From Gymnogyps californianus (taxonomy: Eukaryota > Chordata > Aves > Accipitriformes > Cathartidae): a stretch of DNA of 64,000 nucleotides. Numbering within the stretch: the stretch's first letter is position 1; the number at the start of each line of letters is the position of its first letter. The stretch is taken from positions 34,885,502-34,949,501 of the forward strand of contig NC_059477.1 in the NCBI RefSeq assembly GCF_018139145.2, read 5' to 3'. The translations under genes and the position numbers were made by a program. Below the pieces are notes generated by a model. The model saw only the letters and a list, made by a program, of their open reading frames with translations, was not told the origin of the DNA and made no database searches. This document shows, piece after piece, positions 21,340-34,959 of the stretch.

Positions 21340-24300
21340 CTGGAGAAAGATGGAAAACATTAACTTTCACCTTACTTGTTACATTTTTCTTTGCCTAGCA
21401 GGATTGTCTGCACATGTCATTACTGATTACAGCTTTTTAAACTTTCATATGCAACATAACATCTTTAAATCACAAACCTCACATTTTGACAGGCCTGAAC
21501 TTCAAGTATCCTTTCCCTCCCATACATAAACTTTTCAAAGTCATTAAAATCATCTCAGTTTTCATCACAATTTTTCTTTCAGTTGCCTATATGCCAACAA
21601 ACAATAGAAGTCCTATACTTCAAGCTAAGGATCTTGTCATTACACATATTTTGTTTCTCTTAGTGTTTCTTTTCCTTTACAGTAGCATAGCAGGGGAATC
21701 TGACTCAGACCCCTGTAACCAAAACTCTGCACCAGAGCGTGCTTACCAAGCTTTCACGTTTATCACATGCTTGTACGGAGCTAAGATTACTGCAAAGATG
21801 TTGTGCCAAGACAGGACATCAACATCACCCTCATCTGAGGAGGCAGGCAAACCTCTACGAGAAACTCACCGCACAAATTCAGACACAGAAGTTCACAGGA
21901 TCTAAACCTAGGTAAAGCCCCTGCTCCATCATGCACTCTGGAGAAGCCTCTCTTTATCCAGGGTCTACAAGGAGAGTCTAAGAGTAGCTCCAAATTTTGG
22001 CAACTGAACCAAATGCTTACAAGTTGGGGAGCACCTCTTGCCCCCTCTCATAAATTGTTTCTATGCCAGTGCGAGCCTAGAAAAATAACTGCTACAAGGG
22101 GAAATTCAAAACCTCTCTCAAAGAAAGTGATGGCAGTTTTCTCAGCCAATGCACCAGGGACTGAATTAGGAAACATCAAGATGCACTGCATATCTACCTT
22201 CAGGTAAAACCAAACTCTTTGGCTGAAAGCTGCAGCAGACTCCTCATCAGACACAGGTTAAAAGAAAGGAAACCTGAAGAGTGAGAAGCTCATTTGAGAA
22301 TGCTTCCTAGTGCAAAAGGTAAAATTCTTGCCTAGGCTTCTGAAGATTAAAACTTCAACCATGAACATACTTGAAGAGTGGTTTTTTCTGTACTAGGGCT
22401 ATGATGCTTGGCCTGGATATAAAAATTCCTAGTTTTCAAATTCAAGACAAATGAAGTGATACTTCAGCTTACATTTCAGCTTTAGTGGGTGAAACTGAGC
22501 AGTTGGAGTTACAAAGGAGGATGGATTTAATGGTGCTTTCTGGCCTTGCATCCTGTGAATCCGGAGCACCAGTCCCTACCTAATCACAGTGGCCTCAGTG
22601 GTTATGTGGCATACAAAAAGTCATAAAGGCAAAGAGGGTTTTTTTTAATCCCTGTATTTCTGAACTGTACCTTGTAAACTCTGAGCTCTACATCAACAGC
22701 AGCAATAACTAGAAAGCAGAAAACGTTCAAGGACACCTGGGAGACATGTCTGGAAATGGCAAGGCAGAAACAAGTCCCTTAGAACTGATCTGTTTTCTAA
22801 CAGATCCATAAGGAAAGAATGATGTAGTAACTCTATGACAAGACTTGCAAGTACCAACTGAAATCACGTCGTTGTGCTAGGTGCTGTACATATGTTTATG
22901 ATGAGGGTTCCCTTGTTCAGGAAGGTTCTGATAGGTGCTGCCTCCAGGAATGATTAAAATACAAATGAGTGATTTATTCTAAGTGACTATTTCTTCTCTA
23001 GAGAGAGAGAAGCTGCAACTATTGAAAGAGATATTTAAATATTGAGATCACAGAATCTAATAAGAAACAGCAATAAAAAGCCCAGCCAAGCGTTATTTTT
23101 TTACATGGTTATTTTTCAAGGTTACAGCCATAATACATAATTTATGAAGCTTGCAGGAAGTTCTTGCCTTGATCCATTAAAGTTACTTTATAATTCTTAT
23201 TTTGTGGTTGGAAAAAAGAGACTTTCCAGAGTTGCAAAACCCCAAGTAAGAAATTTCTAGATACATAACACATGATTCAATCCCATTTTGAGATTAGTTT
23301 CTTTTAAATATTTCATAAGTTACTAAAAGCATTTGAAAACAATAAAACACACATTTAGCCCTCTACATTCAGACAGTAAATAATATGATAGACAGTCACT
23401 TTTTAAACAGTAACCTCCCCTTGCAAGATTTAATTAGATGCTTCTGCTAACCTGCTTTGATTACATCATTGACACATGCTTTTCTAAAGTACAGTCGAAG
23501 AAATGCAGCCCAAGAAAGACCATCATTTGTCAGCACTTGTTGTAAGATTGACAAATAAGCCTCGGTGATTAAATTAATCTGAAGTGAGCCATTAAAATTT
23601 GCTTCTTTGTCACTGTTATGTTCACGTTGGTTCTGTGTTTCAACTTTCCTGGACTTGGAGGCTGATTTCTGTTAATGAGCTGATATCTGTACTGAGTAGT
23701 ATGGAGAAGTAACAAGAATCTGAATGCCAAATTCCAACATTAACTGAGCTCCATCATGACAAAAAATGTGATCAACTGGGTACCAGCGATCTGCCGACTG
23801 CTTTAAATTCTGCAGGGCATCTGTTACGCTGCTGTGGCTCTCGCAAGGTGTGACAAACATCTGATGTGACAAAAGACTTTATGTGCAATGGTTAATATAA
23901 TTTTTATGCCTCCATGTTTGCTTTAGAAATAATGGACAATCAGATTAATGCAGTGTGTAAAACACATCATATAAACACATTTCCCGTCGTTTATTGCTCT
24001 GTATCAGCCCCGTTACCATGTAGAAAGTTGCTTATTGATGAATAATGGTTGATACATGGGATATCACATTTCCTCTTCTTCTCAGGAGCAGCTATATACT
24101 TAAAGCCAAATTTGTCATTGGTGATACCATTCAGACTTGTTTATTCATGGTGATGGCGGTCAAAATATAATTATTTTTGATTTTTGGAGCTGAGCAGTAC
24201 CCAGGGCTCTAATTCTGCCTAAAAGGGATAGAATACTAAACTTTTAATCATAAGCTTGACTTTAAACATTATTCTGGTGGGATTAAAACATGTATTTAAA

Positions 24301-25669
24301 AGTAGGTATACATTTAATTATCTTGTTGAATAAGAGTGGGCTTAATCTTTTGCTTAAATGTTTTCCTGAATTAGGATCAAGTTTCCTGGACTCTTTAGTA
24401 GTGAAAAATGTTAGAGCCTACAGGTTTAAGGCAAATTTGATTGTATCTGTAACATCCTTGAGAATGTTGCAAGTTAATTTTCAGATCTACATCATTATTA
24501 CTTTATGCATTTTAAAGATACTTATTCATATTGGCAAAGAAACCAAATATGACTTGCTTGACTAAATGGTTTTGCTCCGGTGTGAATTTTTGTGTGGTTA
24601 CTATATTAATACACCTTTACCAGATTGTCATCTGAGTTACTGTTTTCTTTAGAAGTCAGAATTTGACAGGTCTTTGATCCCTTTTTTCTTCTCTGATTCT
24701 TTCTTGATATATTTACTCTAGTGAATAAGTATCTTGTTCCTGCTTCTTCAGGTTAAATTTTTGTTAAAGTTCTTTTGCTTTGTTCTGTCTGCAGTACACT
24801 GTGAACATATTTCAGACTTAATAATGTTCATACCAGAACACTGTCATAAAGGGAGATAATAGAGTTGCCTGGTGCCAAGTCTGCTATTTTGATGTTTTGG
24901 GTACCTTGATAATCCCTCCTATGTCACATTGCTCTGCTAAAGTACCTGGATTAATGCTCTGCTGATTTAAATAGATGCCCTGGAGCGTTCCGTTCCAGGG
25001 CATAATCTCCTTTATTAGTTCACCACAACTTCATACTGGTGACCTTCAAAGTCACAGTGCAAATTTATCTTCTTTCAGATTCTTCTTTGGAAAAAGTAAT
25101 GACTCTGGGAAATGGAAGCCACCGGAAAATGTTGCAAAGGGTAATAACAGAGTCCTAATTTTCACAAAATTTTAAGTTTTGGGTATTGCCTCCCTTCACT
25201 GTTGTGTGTAAGACCAGATTCTGAATATTCTGAATTGACATTTAAAATTATACTTATGCATGTATAAAAAGAGGGTAAAATGAGCATTTCTGCAGGTCTC
25301 TTGAATTTCTGTGGCTACAAAACATTATTATTGACAGAAGGGTTTAACAAGAAAACATCTCTGCTTGCCTATAGAGGTACAAAGAAAACACGAAATCTTC
25401 CAGAAAGAATACTTTGGCAGTACCTTTCCTTTACAGACCCTACGTGCCACCACAGCAGAGGTCTAAGAAAAGAGAGAGCGCTCCATTTATTCTGGAAGAA
25501 GCTATAAATATGTCCCTCTGCACTGAGTGACAACCTGGACAGGACAAATGACCACGACACAACTGTTCAGACTCTATTGAAGTGAAAGCCTTTGCTTGGG
25601 TCACATGTCCTCAGTAAAAGCCCTAGATGACCACTAGGACATTAAAAATAGCCTGAACCAAAACCTTAC
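21340..25669 (-). other. DPP10: DPP10 intron (4.3 kb)
   Basis: No transposon was recognised. A 66-codon minus-strand frame at 23672-23872 is discussed under rejected items. Confidence 0.92.
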
Positions 25670-25777
25670 CTGAACAATAAACATGGCTATGTGGTGAAAT
25701 TCGCCCCGGCCTCCCTGCTTCACTGGGACAGTCATGAAGAATTTACTGCCGTCCTTGGAGAAAACTGGTTCTTCATT
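25670..25777 (-). CDS. DPP10: DPP10 coding exon (6th in window), beta-propeller, 108 bp
   Basis: The acceptor is catttatag|AATGAAG and the donor is GTTCAG|GTAAGG. Thirty-six codons in phase 0 read [20 protein letters not shown] then [26 protein letters not shown] and GGRGxFxH are signatures of the DPP6/DPP10 branch. The residues after KFF (MTVPVK) are those of DPP10, where DPP6 has FIRAIP. This exon is also symmetric. Confidence 0.96.
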
Positions 25778-27106
25778 CTATAAATGTAAGATTGTGTTAG
25801 TTTGTCACACTTTCCATTAAACTTCTTAACCAAACATCAGCTCAGGTTTTTTGTCTCCTTAGTTTTGGTAGTTGCTGTGCTCATAAGACAAATGGAGAAA
25901 AATCCTTAGGTTTTAAATATATTCTGCTAAGATTAACAAAAATGTGGTGGCTAAAGCTAAATGTAGTTCATGACAGCAGTTACCATTGTGCAATCTTGTC
26001 CTAAAGCATGGGTTACAGCCCTTGCAAAACTCTCCCTCCCAATGAAAGGTCTGGTAGTCTCATCTCTAATGCAGCGGGATTTTCCAGGATACATTCCTTT
26101 ACAGACATACGATTAATGACAGAGATAAGCCCTACTAGTGATGAGGAGAACAAATGTTTCCATGGCCTGGACTCAGTGAAACATTACTAAGTACATGCTT
26201 AACACTCACTGATTTTGATAAAGTTGTATGGAAAAAATAAGTACATTGAAGTGATATTCTGAATCATGGTCTTACCATAAATTGTAGCCTGATGTGATAC
26301 CATCTCTTCATGTCTAACTTTACACAGAAATATTAAAGGAAAATGGCTTGCTATAAAAGCATAATTTTTTAAAAATGATTTCTCATTTGCACATTGCAAA
26401 ATGAAGCCTGAAATGTATTTTAAATAGAATGTGTTTCATCCATTTATTGGACAGCTCTTTTGAAGCTATGAAAATGGAATCATTTGCTGACATATTAGTT
26501 CAACATATTGTTCTGGGTATGAATTTAGAAATATTATTCTTATGCATTCCAATTATAGCCTGTATGACCTCTAATCTTTGAACTCCTTTGGGTTTAATTT
26601 GGTGAGGTTATTTTTTAATCAGAAAAAAATCAGCACAGTATATAGGACATGCTTGGCATGAGATTTGTCTGATCTATCTTTAACCATCCAAGAGTAAGGC
26701 AGTTAATCAGCTGGTCATCTAAGTGCTTACTTAACTGAACGCAGAGATCAGAAACTGAAGGGAATATTGCCTCCGAAACCCAAACAGGTGTCTCAGTTCG
26801 AAGGGCTGAATTGCTCGCTGGAAGTATGTATCTCTTTCCACCACTGAGATGGTCAGCTAGATAGCAAAATGTCCTCTGTGTGATGCTAAGTGACAGGATT
26901 CCCACTACCAGAGAAACAAGCTGCCATCTGAATGTTTACACAGACACTGCTATAATCTTCAGCTGTTAAAATAATTTAGGATCCTAAAAAGTATTCAATT
27001 TTAAAAGGAATGGATTTTAATAGCTTATAAAATAACATACAGTTAAATAAAAATGACAATGAAGCAATCACACATTATATACCCAGAAATAGCATTTATA
27101 CTATAC
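25778..27106 (-). other. DPP10: DPP10 intron (1.3 kb)
   Basis: AT-rich intron; nothing recognised. Confidence 0.92.
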
Positions 27107-27145
27107 CTGTTTAGGAAGCCACAGGTCTGACTGCATTTCATATTT
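27107..27145 (-). CDS. DPP10: DPP10 coding micro-exon (5th in window), 39 bp
   Basis: The acceptor is cttttttag|AAATATG and the donor is AAACAG|GTATAG. Thirteen codons in phase 0 read KYEMQSDLWLPKQ, against KYEMTSDTWLSQQ remembered for human. The exon is symmetric (phase 0 at both ends, length divisible by three), so skipping it would keep the frame. It is easy to miss because it is short and conserved mainly at its first four residues. Confidence 0.93.
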
Positions 27146-29273
27146 CTAAAAAAGAAAAAATTGCTTTTGTGGAATAGCTATAGATCAAAAATATTTCCCA
27201 CGTTCAGTAAAAGGTCTCTAGCTATTTCATGGTTTTTTTCTACTGTGTTACAATCTTCACATCTCTTCAATGGCACTTACATTGAAACAAATGATAATTT
27301 AATTACGAAGTCAGCTGCTTTATTCAGAGTTTTTGGTAGAACACCACAGGGGACCTAAGAATGCCTTTTTCAGTCCTTCCTGATTAGCTATCAAGAAGCT
27401 TTATACAGGCAGTTCTATTTGTTTTTTACCTCTAGGCATCATCTGACAACTGGTATTTTAGGTCTTTCATCAACACTGGGCAAACAGCCAGCATCAAGCT
27501 CAAATTCTGAGACCTTTTCAGATCACAATCCCTTGCTTTAATGGGTTATAGCGTGGCATTAGTGAAGAGAAAAAAAATAAATGCAAATGATTGTTTTTTA
27601 TTGGTCACACTCATATTTCACATCATGCCATCTAAAAAAAACCCCAAATACCATGCACACATTGTTGGAAAAAAATATAGAATATACGTCAACTGTTGTA
27701 AATTGTCACAGTCAAGCTGAAGTCATGAAAATTTATTAGCTGTAGAAGCGTCTGTACATATATGGCCTGAAAAATGAAAAACTTGTAGCTACTACAGCAA
27801 CTGGTTTTATATAGCACTTTTTGGAATTGAGACCATGTGCAAAATGCTAAAAAAAAAAAAAAAAAAAAGGTTTACAGTTGAAATCAAATGGTGTGATACA
27901 ATGTTAAATTCTCACAATAAGGCCTTTCCTCATCCATTACTGAGTTCAAGAGCACCACCTTATCCCAGCGGCTGCAGTGTAGGAACTATCCAGGGTTACA
28001 AGCATGAGCCTTGTCTGAGCTGCGCTCACTACGGTGACACTGCATCGTTATCCTTCCTCACCCACCTAAAAAGGTCCTTCACTGCACTTTAATTCTTCTG
28101 GAGTGGGACTTCTCAATCTCTCTCTCTTATATTATGTCCTGGATTACAGCTCCCTGGATACCTACTTCAGAAAAGTCCAATTGACCTTGGAGCACATAAG
28201 GGTTTCCTTTCAGAAGCGACTGCTCACAGTGGTTCATGACCAACTTTCTTAATAAAAGGGCACAAGGCTTGCAGGAACCAGGTAAAAAGCAACCCAATCA
28301 ACAAATCTCCATGTTCACAATCTTAATCCATAGTTTGGGGACTTATTCACGGTTTCTGAGTCAGGAAAAGCAACCTGCACTGTGTTGCAAAAGAAGCAGA
28401 CAAGCTCAGAAATAATCCCTAACACGTTAACATGACTGACTTCAGTAGCAGACACTGACGGAAGCCTTTTGACTCAGAGGCCAAACTTAGACCTACATTA
28501 ATCACTCATAACCATTTACACTGCCAAATTATACCCTCTACTTTGGAGCATCTGTTGGTACTGATATTAGCATGTACAGAAAATATTTATACTTTTAGCT
28601 GGTTCTGGGAAGAGATAGTGACTCAGAATGGGAAAGTGGCCAACTGCATTCAAGATGCAAGATTGTGAAAAGAGAGAGATGTAATGCAGGAATGTCACAA
28701 GTCAAAGTCTGGGTCAGGGATGGGATGTGGCTGGATTCAAATAGAAAAATGTATTTCAGCTTGGCTTACATTAAAAATGAAATATCCGTTGCCTTTCAGT
28801 TTTATTTTTTCTTAAAGTTATTTAATTCTGCTATCAAATTTGCAGGAATTATCAGAATTTTACACCTTTTCCTTAAACGTATGTAAGCTGTGAGAGACAG
28901 AAAGATCTGAAATGAAACTATGTAGGGGGAGAGAGGAGAAACCAGGCAGCTGAAAATATCTGATGGAAGACAAGCTTGTCACTGCGCTAGCTATATCCAA
29001 AGTACATGATGTTCAGCAATTGCAGTTTCCACTGAAGTTAATGAATGAACAAAGCTTAGTAATTCTGAAAATGTCACTCAAAGTTGCTAATTGCATGAAA
29101 TAATTTCACCAGATTTGGAATTTTCGCACATCCATTTCCTCCCTGTTGACTAATTATATTCAGCTTGCAACTACTGCATCTGCAAACTGATTTCCGAAAA
29201 TCTTTTTCTGAATATGAAAACAAAATGCAGGAAGAAACCTTGAAAAGAGAGCTTAGGAAAAAATCCAACTTAC
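27146..29273 (-). other. DPP10: DPP10 intron (2.1 kb)
   Basis: It contains a 20-bp A run at 27849-27868. Nothing else was recognised. Confidence 0.92.
27849..27868 (+). repeat. Poly(A) run, 20 bp
   Basis: Twenty A residues. No retroposed gene body was recognised upstream, so it is listed as a homopolymer only. Confidence 0.85.
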
Positions 29274-29397
29274 CCTGCTGCAAGCCCCAGTTGTGGTTTC
29301 ACAAACTGTAAGAATGGAGATATTCTGAGGTCTGTTTAACCATCTCACCACAGCCTTGGTGTTGCTTACCCATTTCACCATGGTGATGTAATATTCC
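29274..29397 (-). CDS. DPP10: DPP10 coding exon (4th in window), beta-propeller, 124 bp
   Basis: The acceptor is tttacttag|GGAAT and the donor is GCAGG|GTAAG. It enters in phase 2 (AG|G, Arg) and leaves in phase 0. It reads [40 protein letters not shown] and R. N-I-S is a possible N-glycosylation site. The two Cys in VCETTTGAC correspond to the pair that forms a disulfide in DPP4 (DICDYDESSGRWNC). The exon is separated from the previous one by the longest internal intron of the window, 10,086 bp. Confidence 0.96.
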
Positions 29398-30647
29398 CTA
29401 AGTAAACATTTGAAAACACAATGTTCAGATCATTCCTATTTCAGATTAGACTTTTTTTAAAAAAATATATACAGATCATCAAATGCTGGATTTGTACTGC
29501 ATGACAGTATCAGTACTGAGGGATGGAGAAAATAACCCCAAATGCCCGGCATCTGTGGGCAGGCTCCGTCCCAGTGCACTGTTCCCTGGGGAAATTTGTA
29601 CTCCATTAGCACCTCCTTCTCAGCCATTGGTAATATATAAACTTTACCAACTCTGAAACATACACTCGTGAAACATAGGCTTGCAAATACACATGAACCA
29701 TGTACTTGCTGGCCAGCTTAAAAACAAACTCTAAATTCCAACAGAAGCCAGTTATTTTCCTATACCAAATACCTCCAGAAGACACATTTTTGCAAAAGAA
29801 TCCAGCCCTACTGCCAAAAAACCCAAAAGGTCTGTAAGTCTGTAATGTTAGAGTGCAGGCGAGACCACTTTACAATGTCACTTGTTATAAAATAACAAGT
29901 ATTTTATAATAGGACTTCTGCATAAAAGGGAAGTGACACTCAGTATCAGTGCATGTCAGCTTCCATTTTAACAAATAGCTCAGAGCATCGGTCAAATTGT
30001 CTGTCCCTCTATGACCCTGGCTGAGCAAGAGAGGCTTCCTAGGCACAGACTCATGGTATGGAGTATTTGCCTTCCTCCTTCCAAAATCCTGCTAGGCTGT
30101 CAGACTGGGGATGTTGCAGAGGAAGACCTGTTGCGGTTGTCATCCCAGCCAGGCTATTTGCTTCACTTCTCTAGTCGTGGCAGCTGGCAGCTTTCACAGT
30201 CCAGCTGAGCTATGTGCAACAGTGGAGCGAACTTGTCTGGAAACTCAGCTCCCCTTTAAAACAAGGGTCTTAGCTTGCACATAATTAAGCTTTTAATCTA
30301 ATACTGATGGAGTTCTCATTACTCTTCAACAATACATATTTAATTATACATTCAAACGACTTCTTACTAGATCAAAGATGCTAAGCAGTGCCAACAGCAA
30401 AGCTGTGTACGACTCTTATGCTGTACACAGGAGATGCAGGAGACAGTAATTCACTGCAGCTTCACCCAGCCTCGGTCTGGTGCTATATTTGAAGAACATA
30501 GCTGAACAACCCAATATGCACAACTTTCTTTTGGCTTTTATGTTTGACTTTTAAGTCAGACTTTTGACTGACTTGACTTTTAAGACAGATATTTTCACTT
30601 GTGGATACCAGAATGATGCCTAGAAATGGTGACTTCAGGTATATTCT

Positions 30648-31506
30648 GTTGACCTGCTTGAGGGTAGGAAGGCTCTACAGAGGGATCTGGACAGGCTGGA
30701 TCGATGGGCCGAGGCCAACTGTATGAGGTTCAACAAGGCTCAGTGCCGGGGCCTGCACTTGGGTCACAACAACCCCATGCAACGCTACAGGCTTGGGGAA
30801 GAGTGGCTGGAAAGCTGCCTGGCAGAAAAGGACCTGGGGGTGTTGGTCAATAGCCGGCTGAATATGAGCCGGCAGTGTGCCCAGGTGGCCAAGAAGGCCA
30901 GTAGCATCCTGGCTTGTATCAGAAATAGTGTGGCCAGCAGGACTAGGGAAGTGATCGTCCCCCTGTACTCGGCACTGGTGAGGCTGCATCTCGAATACTG
31001 TGTTCAGTTTTGGGCCCCTCACTACATGAAAGACATTGAGCTGCTGGAGCATGTCCAAAGAAGGTCAACAAAGCTGGTGAAGGGTCTAGAGCACAAGTCT
31101 TATAAGGAGTGGCTGAGGGAACTGGGCTTGTTTAGCCTGGAGAAAAGGAGGCTCAGGGGAGACCTTGTCGCTCTCTACAACTGCCTGAAAGGGGGCTGTA
31201 GCGAGGGGGGTGTCGGTCTCTTCTTCCAAGTAATAAGCAATAGAACAAAAGGAAATGGCCTCAAGTTGTGCCAAGGGAGGTTTACATTGGATGTTAGGAA
31301 AAATTTCTTCACCGAAAGGGTTGTCAAGCACTGGAACAGGCTGCCCAGGGAAGTGGTGGAGTCACCATCCCTGGAGGTATTTAAAAGACATGTAGGTGTG
31401 GCACTTAGGGACATGGTTTAGTGGTGGACTTGCAGTGCTAGGTTAACGGTTGGACTTGATGATCTTAAAGGTCTTTTCTAACCTAAACAATTCTATGATT
31501 CTATGA
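30648..31506 (+). mobile_element. CR1 LINE 3' fragment, 5' truncated, antisense to DPP10
   Basis: It starts abruptly inside the RT gene ([20 protein letters not shown]) downstream of the FADD motif. It runs to the normal CR1 end with two ATTCTATG units and a final A. The truncation and octamer tail are typical of CR1. The reading frame is open from the truncation point to the natural stop near 31420, which suggests a fairly recent copy. The 3' end (ttagtggtggacttg... gttggacttgatgatctt) is of a different CR1 subfamily from that at 5026 and like the small tail at 56066. Confidence 0.95.
30723..31421 (+). pseudogene. CR1 ORF2 C-terminal part, undamaged frame
   Basis: A 232-codon stretch covering the CR1 region after the RT palm: [83 protein letters not shown] and [20 protein letters not shown]. 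The first Met is internal to the CR1 frame, which is open upstream to the 5' truncation. It lacks the endonuclease and catalytic RT motifs, so it cannot act alone and is not a host gene. Confidence 0.93.
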
Positions 31507-32169
31507 TAATACTTACGGGTTTTTTGGTTTAAAAGCTTTTTAACTTAACTGAGGAGCAAAAATGTATGCCAAAAGTAACACAAGATCTAGCATGAGACCA
31601 GGTGACACAGCCAACAAAGCAATGATCCAACAAACAAACCAAAGAGTGCAAGACCAAATCTCAGGTAACTGGTTCCCCACAGCAGAACTCAAGAAACAAG
31701 AGTTGAAAACTTCTCCCTCTGCAGTCATGCCTTCATAAGGCCATCCAAAACCATTGCAATTGTGCATACAGAAGCCCGAAGACAGCCAAAAGGAAATGTT
31801 CAAAACATGTATATAAGGACTGCCTCCCTCTACCAGTACTTAGACACCAAGGTAAGACAGCATCCACTGAAAACAAAGCCCAAATTATCCCAGAACCAAA
31901 TTCTACAAAATAGAGCCTGAGCTGCTCCATTTGAAAAAGTCTTCAGTGAGGGATGGAAACAAAAGATTTAATCATCCAGAATCTAGCTGATATAGTAATT
32001 AATAGTCCAAATCAAACCATAACATCATCTTCCATCACTGACATAAACTCCTTGATCACTGAAGTGAAAGCAAAAGATAGTTCAAAAATTCCTCTCCCCC
32101 CCCCTTCCATCAACTATGCATAAAAATACGTTCAAATTTCACTACATTATGACTTATCAGGAGTGTAGT

Positions 32170-32172
<3 letters not shown>

Positions 32173-32200
<28 letters not shown>

Positions 32201-32201
32201 G
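32173..32201. repeat. Microsatellite (GT)n(AT)n
   Basis: About six GT units pass into about eight AT units. Confidence 0.88.
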
Positions 32202-34334
32202 TAGAAACACATACCCTTCTGAAATTAAATACTGTCTCCAGGTAACGTTCCTTTGTAATTCACAGTTCTGCAGTTAATCTATTGTTTCACATATACAGTG
32301 CACATACACACATACAGAGTAGTAGTGTTGTTGCAGGTCAACAGATATAACCAAGTCAAAGTTTGTAGAGGAAAATCATATGTTTTATTAGATTGGCAGA
32401 CACAGTTGAATAAAAACAGAGAAGCCTGCAGGGCAAAAACTGTTTTAGTTCTGAGGAAGCTGCTATCAGTTTGTGTCTCCAAACTTATCAGGCTTTTTTT
32501 TGCAACTAATCTATTGTTCTAGTAATGAAAATAAGCACTCTCTCTTTCCCTCTGGACCCAAAACCACAAATGTACTAGGATTACTAGACCCTCTGCATCT
32601 GTACATACATTAAGTTTCCTCACAACATCACTTCAAAGAGGAAAGACTATGATTGCTTTCTGGACAAAGGACTGAAGCAAGATATTAAATAAAAATTTAC
32701 ACTCATTTTAGATCCTCTATTTGATACCCATTTAATTAGGTGCTCTACAGCACTTTGCATGTTCAGAGCACAACTTTCATCCTTGTTTGGGAACATTTCT
32801 TAAACCAGACTATGGATTAATTTACTGCATGTCCAAAGAGTAACAAACACAATGACTGATCACCTGTGCAATGTTAGTTTAAACTCACTGTATCACACAG
32901 GGGCTGTGCGGCAGAGACAGAATCCACTTTTAGCATTAAACTGGCCTAATAAAAGCCTACTTTTCTCTCTTGCTGTGACTTGTTTTATTCAAGCTGTGTC
33001 TCCTCATCCCACTCCTAACTTTCTTTTTCCTACACTTTGTGTAGCCAGTTCCAGGCTTCTCCTTATCAATCTCCTTCCTCACAGTAGGGCCACTATAAGA
33101 TGATCATGGGAACCATAAAACCCGTTTGTTGATACCCATCTCCTCTATCCTCACCATCTCACCAGCTCTCAGGGTTCCCACTGAAATCCGATTGTCAAGA
33201 CAACCTCATTCAATCCCTGCCTCATAGACCTGCCTTTTTGGTTTTTACCCAGTCCCCATTTCATGGTCTAATCAAGTTTTCACCTCAGACTTTTTAGAGT
33301 CTCTTCCCTCATCTGCCCTAGGATTTTTTCCTTTCTGAATCCCAAAGTTAGCTTTCTTCTTTACTCTGTGTAAAAGCAGACAGAAAACACTGAAAACACT
33401 GAAAAGGCAGTCTCCTTCCACAGCATCCCATGATCAGTCAATATTGAAGGAGCTTGTACGTGACTCACTTTATTCTAAGTTGGATTGAACCAGGCAATGC
33501 ATAGAAACAAGAGCTTCAAGCTCCTTGACCAGACAGAGAGCTACTTCTGATTCCACATTTGGTATTTAAATCTGTTGCTTGGCTTCAAATTGGCCTAAGG
33601 CAATTATATAAGGTAATCAGTATAAAGAAGGTACAGCTTTCCCTTAGGCCTGTGAACGAGGAACATGACATGTATACAGTCAGCTCAACAGTAGGAGCTG
33701 GAACATCTCATGTGTGCCGAGGAGGTGCTGCACACCGAGAAAGGTCAGGTCTTGGGGCCTGAGGGGGATGGAAGATATTCAGTGAGAAAAAAATTTCCAA
33801 CTGTAGGTGTTAAGAAAGCAAATGTCTTTCCTGAGCATATGGCAATTAACTTTTTCCAAAGACCTGTAACTTGATGAAATGCGGATTCATTTTTCACTGC
33901 TGATAAAAAACATGTTAAATATCAAAGGAGTTTATCATTCTTTGCCAAGCTTGAAGACCCAATTTTTTTTAATGTGTCTTTCTTATAGAAAGTTTTCCTT
34001 TATTTGCATTATCTCAATTGATACACAGTTCTATGGAGGTAGTTTAACAGTTTGCTAATACATTTATCGTCACTCAAGAATGTCCAGCACGTCTTGTTTC
34101 ACTTGTAAGTTTTGGGATGCTTGTGACTAGAAAGATATGTATGTGTATCTTGCTGGTTGTGATTGTAAGTGCTTAGCAAAGTCAACAGAGACAATAAGCT
34201 GAACAAAGGAAAGGGATTTGCACTGCATTACACTGGAAGCATGGTTACAATCGTAATTAAATTTGAACATTAGCTACTTAGACTTGAAATAGACAGACTA
34301 ACATCACAGGAAAATAACCCACAATATTAAACTT

Positions 34335-34376
34335 AAAAATAAGAAATTGTTCAAGAAAAATAAGAAATTGTTCAAG
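34335..34376. repeat. Exact 21-bp tandem duplication
   Basis: The 21-mer beginning AAAAATAAGAAATTG and ending TTCAAG occurs twice in a row with no mismatch (34335-34355 and 34356-34376). It looks like a recent slippage or a small duplication. Confidence 0.92.
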
Positions 34377-34959
34377 AAAAAGAGTCAAACTTTGCAACTT
34401 CATACCATTCACTATAATGCAGAAATCTGCTCTAACTTTAAGCCAATGAGCTGATTATGAAAGAAATCTGCTTATAAGAATAGCTGGAAGACCTTTAACA
34501 TTTACGGCAATGGAAAAAGGAACCTTACTTTTGCTGATGGTTTTAATAGATCTGTAGAATAAATACAACAAGGTTCAGCTAAAGAAAGCCAACCTATTAT
34601 GCTCTACTAGTTTGCTGGCAGGTTGTTATCCAAGAAGGTAAACAATAGAAACTTGCCCCATGCACATTGCTTTACAATATTTACTATATTCTTAAATTAT
34701 TTATATTGTTGTGCATTGAAAAGCATATGAGAATTTAGAGATACTAATAGAAAATGTCATTCTCAGAAACATACATGGAAAACAACACAAATTGAGACAT
34801 GACCTGCAAGGTAGCTCAGATAACTACAGTTTGTTAGTATTTTGGTATACTATACATGACTTTATCTATGTATACATTGATGGATGTACTGCAGTTTTCT
34901 TCTGAGACTAAGCCACAGGTATTTGGTTGGAAGGAGCTTTTCTAGGATTGTGGCCACCA

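Noticed and set aside
21486..21905. 139-codon plus-strand frame just upstream of a DPP10 exon
   Set aside because: No recognisable motif, and it lies antisense within the intron.
23672..23872. 66-codon minus-strand frame (…VDHIFCHDGAQLMLEFGIQIL…) that looks protein-like
   Set aside because: No family recognised, it is not part of DPP10 and has no clear exon boundaries or partner frames. A translated database search would decide; without it I do not call a gene.
27775..27868. Retroposed processed transcript ending in a 20-bp A run
   Set aside because: No gene-like sequence and no target duplication recognised upstream of the run.
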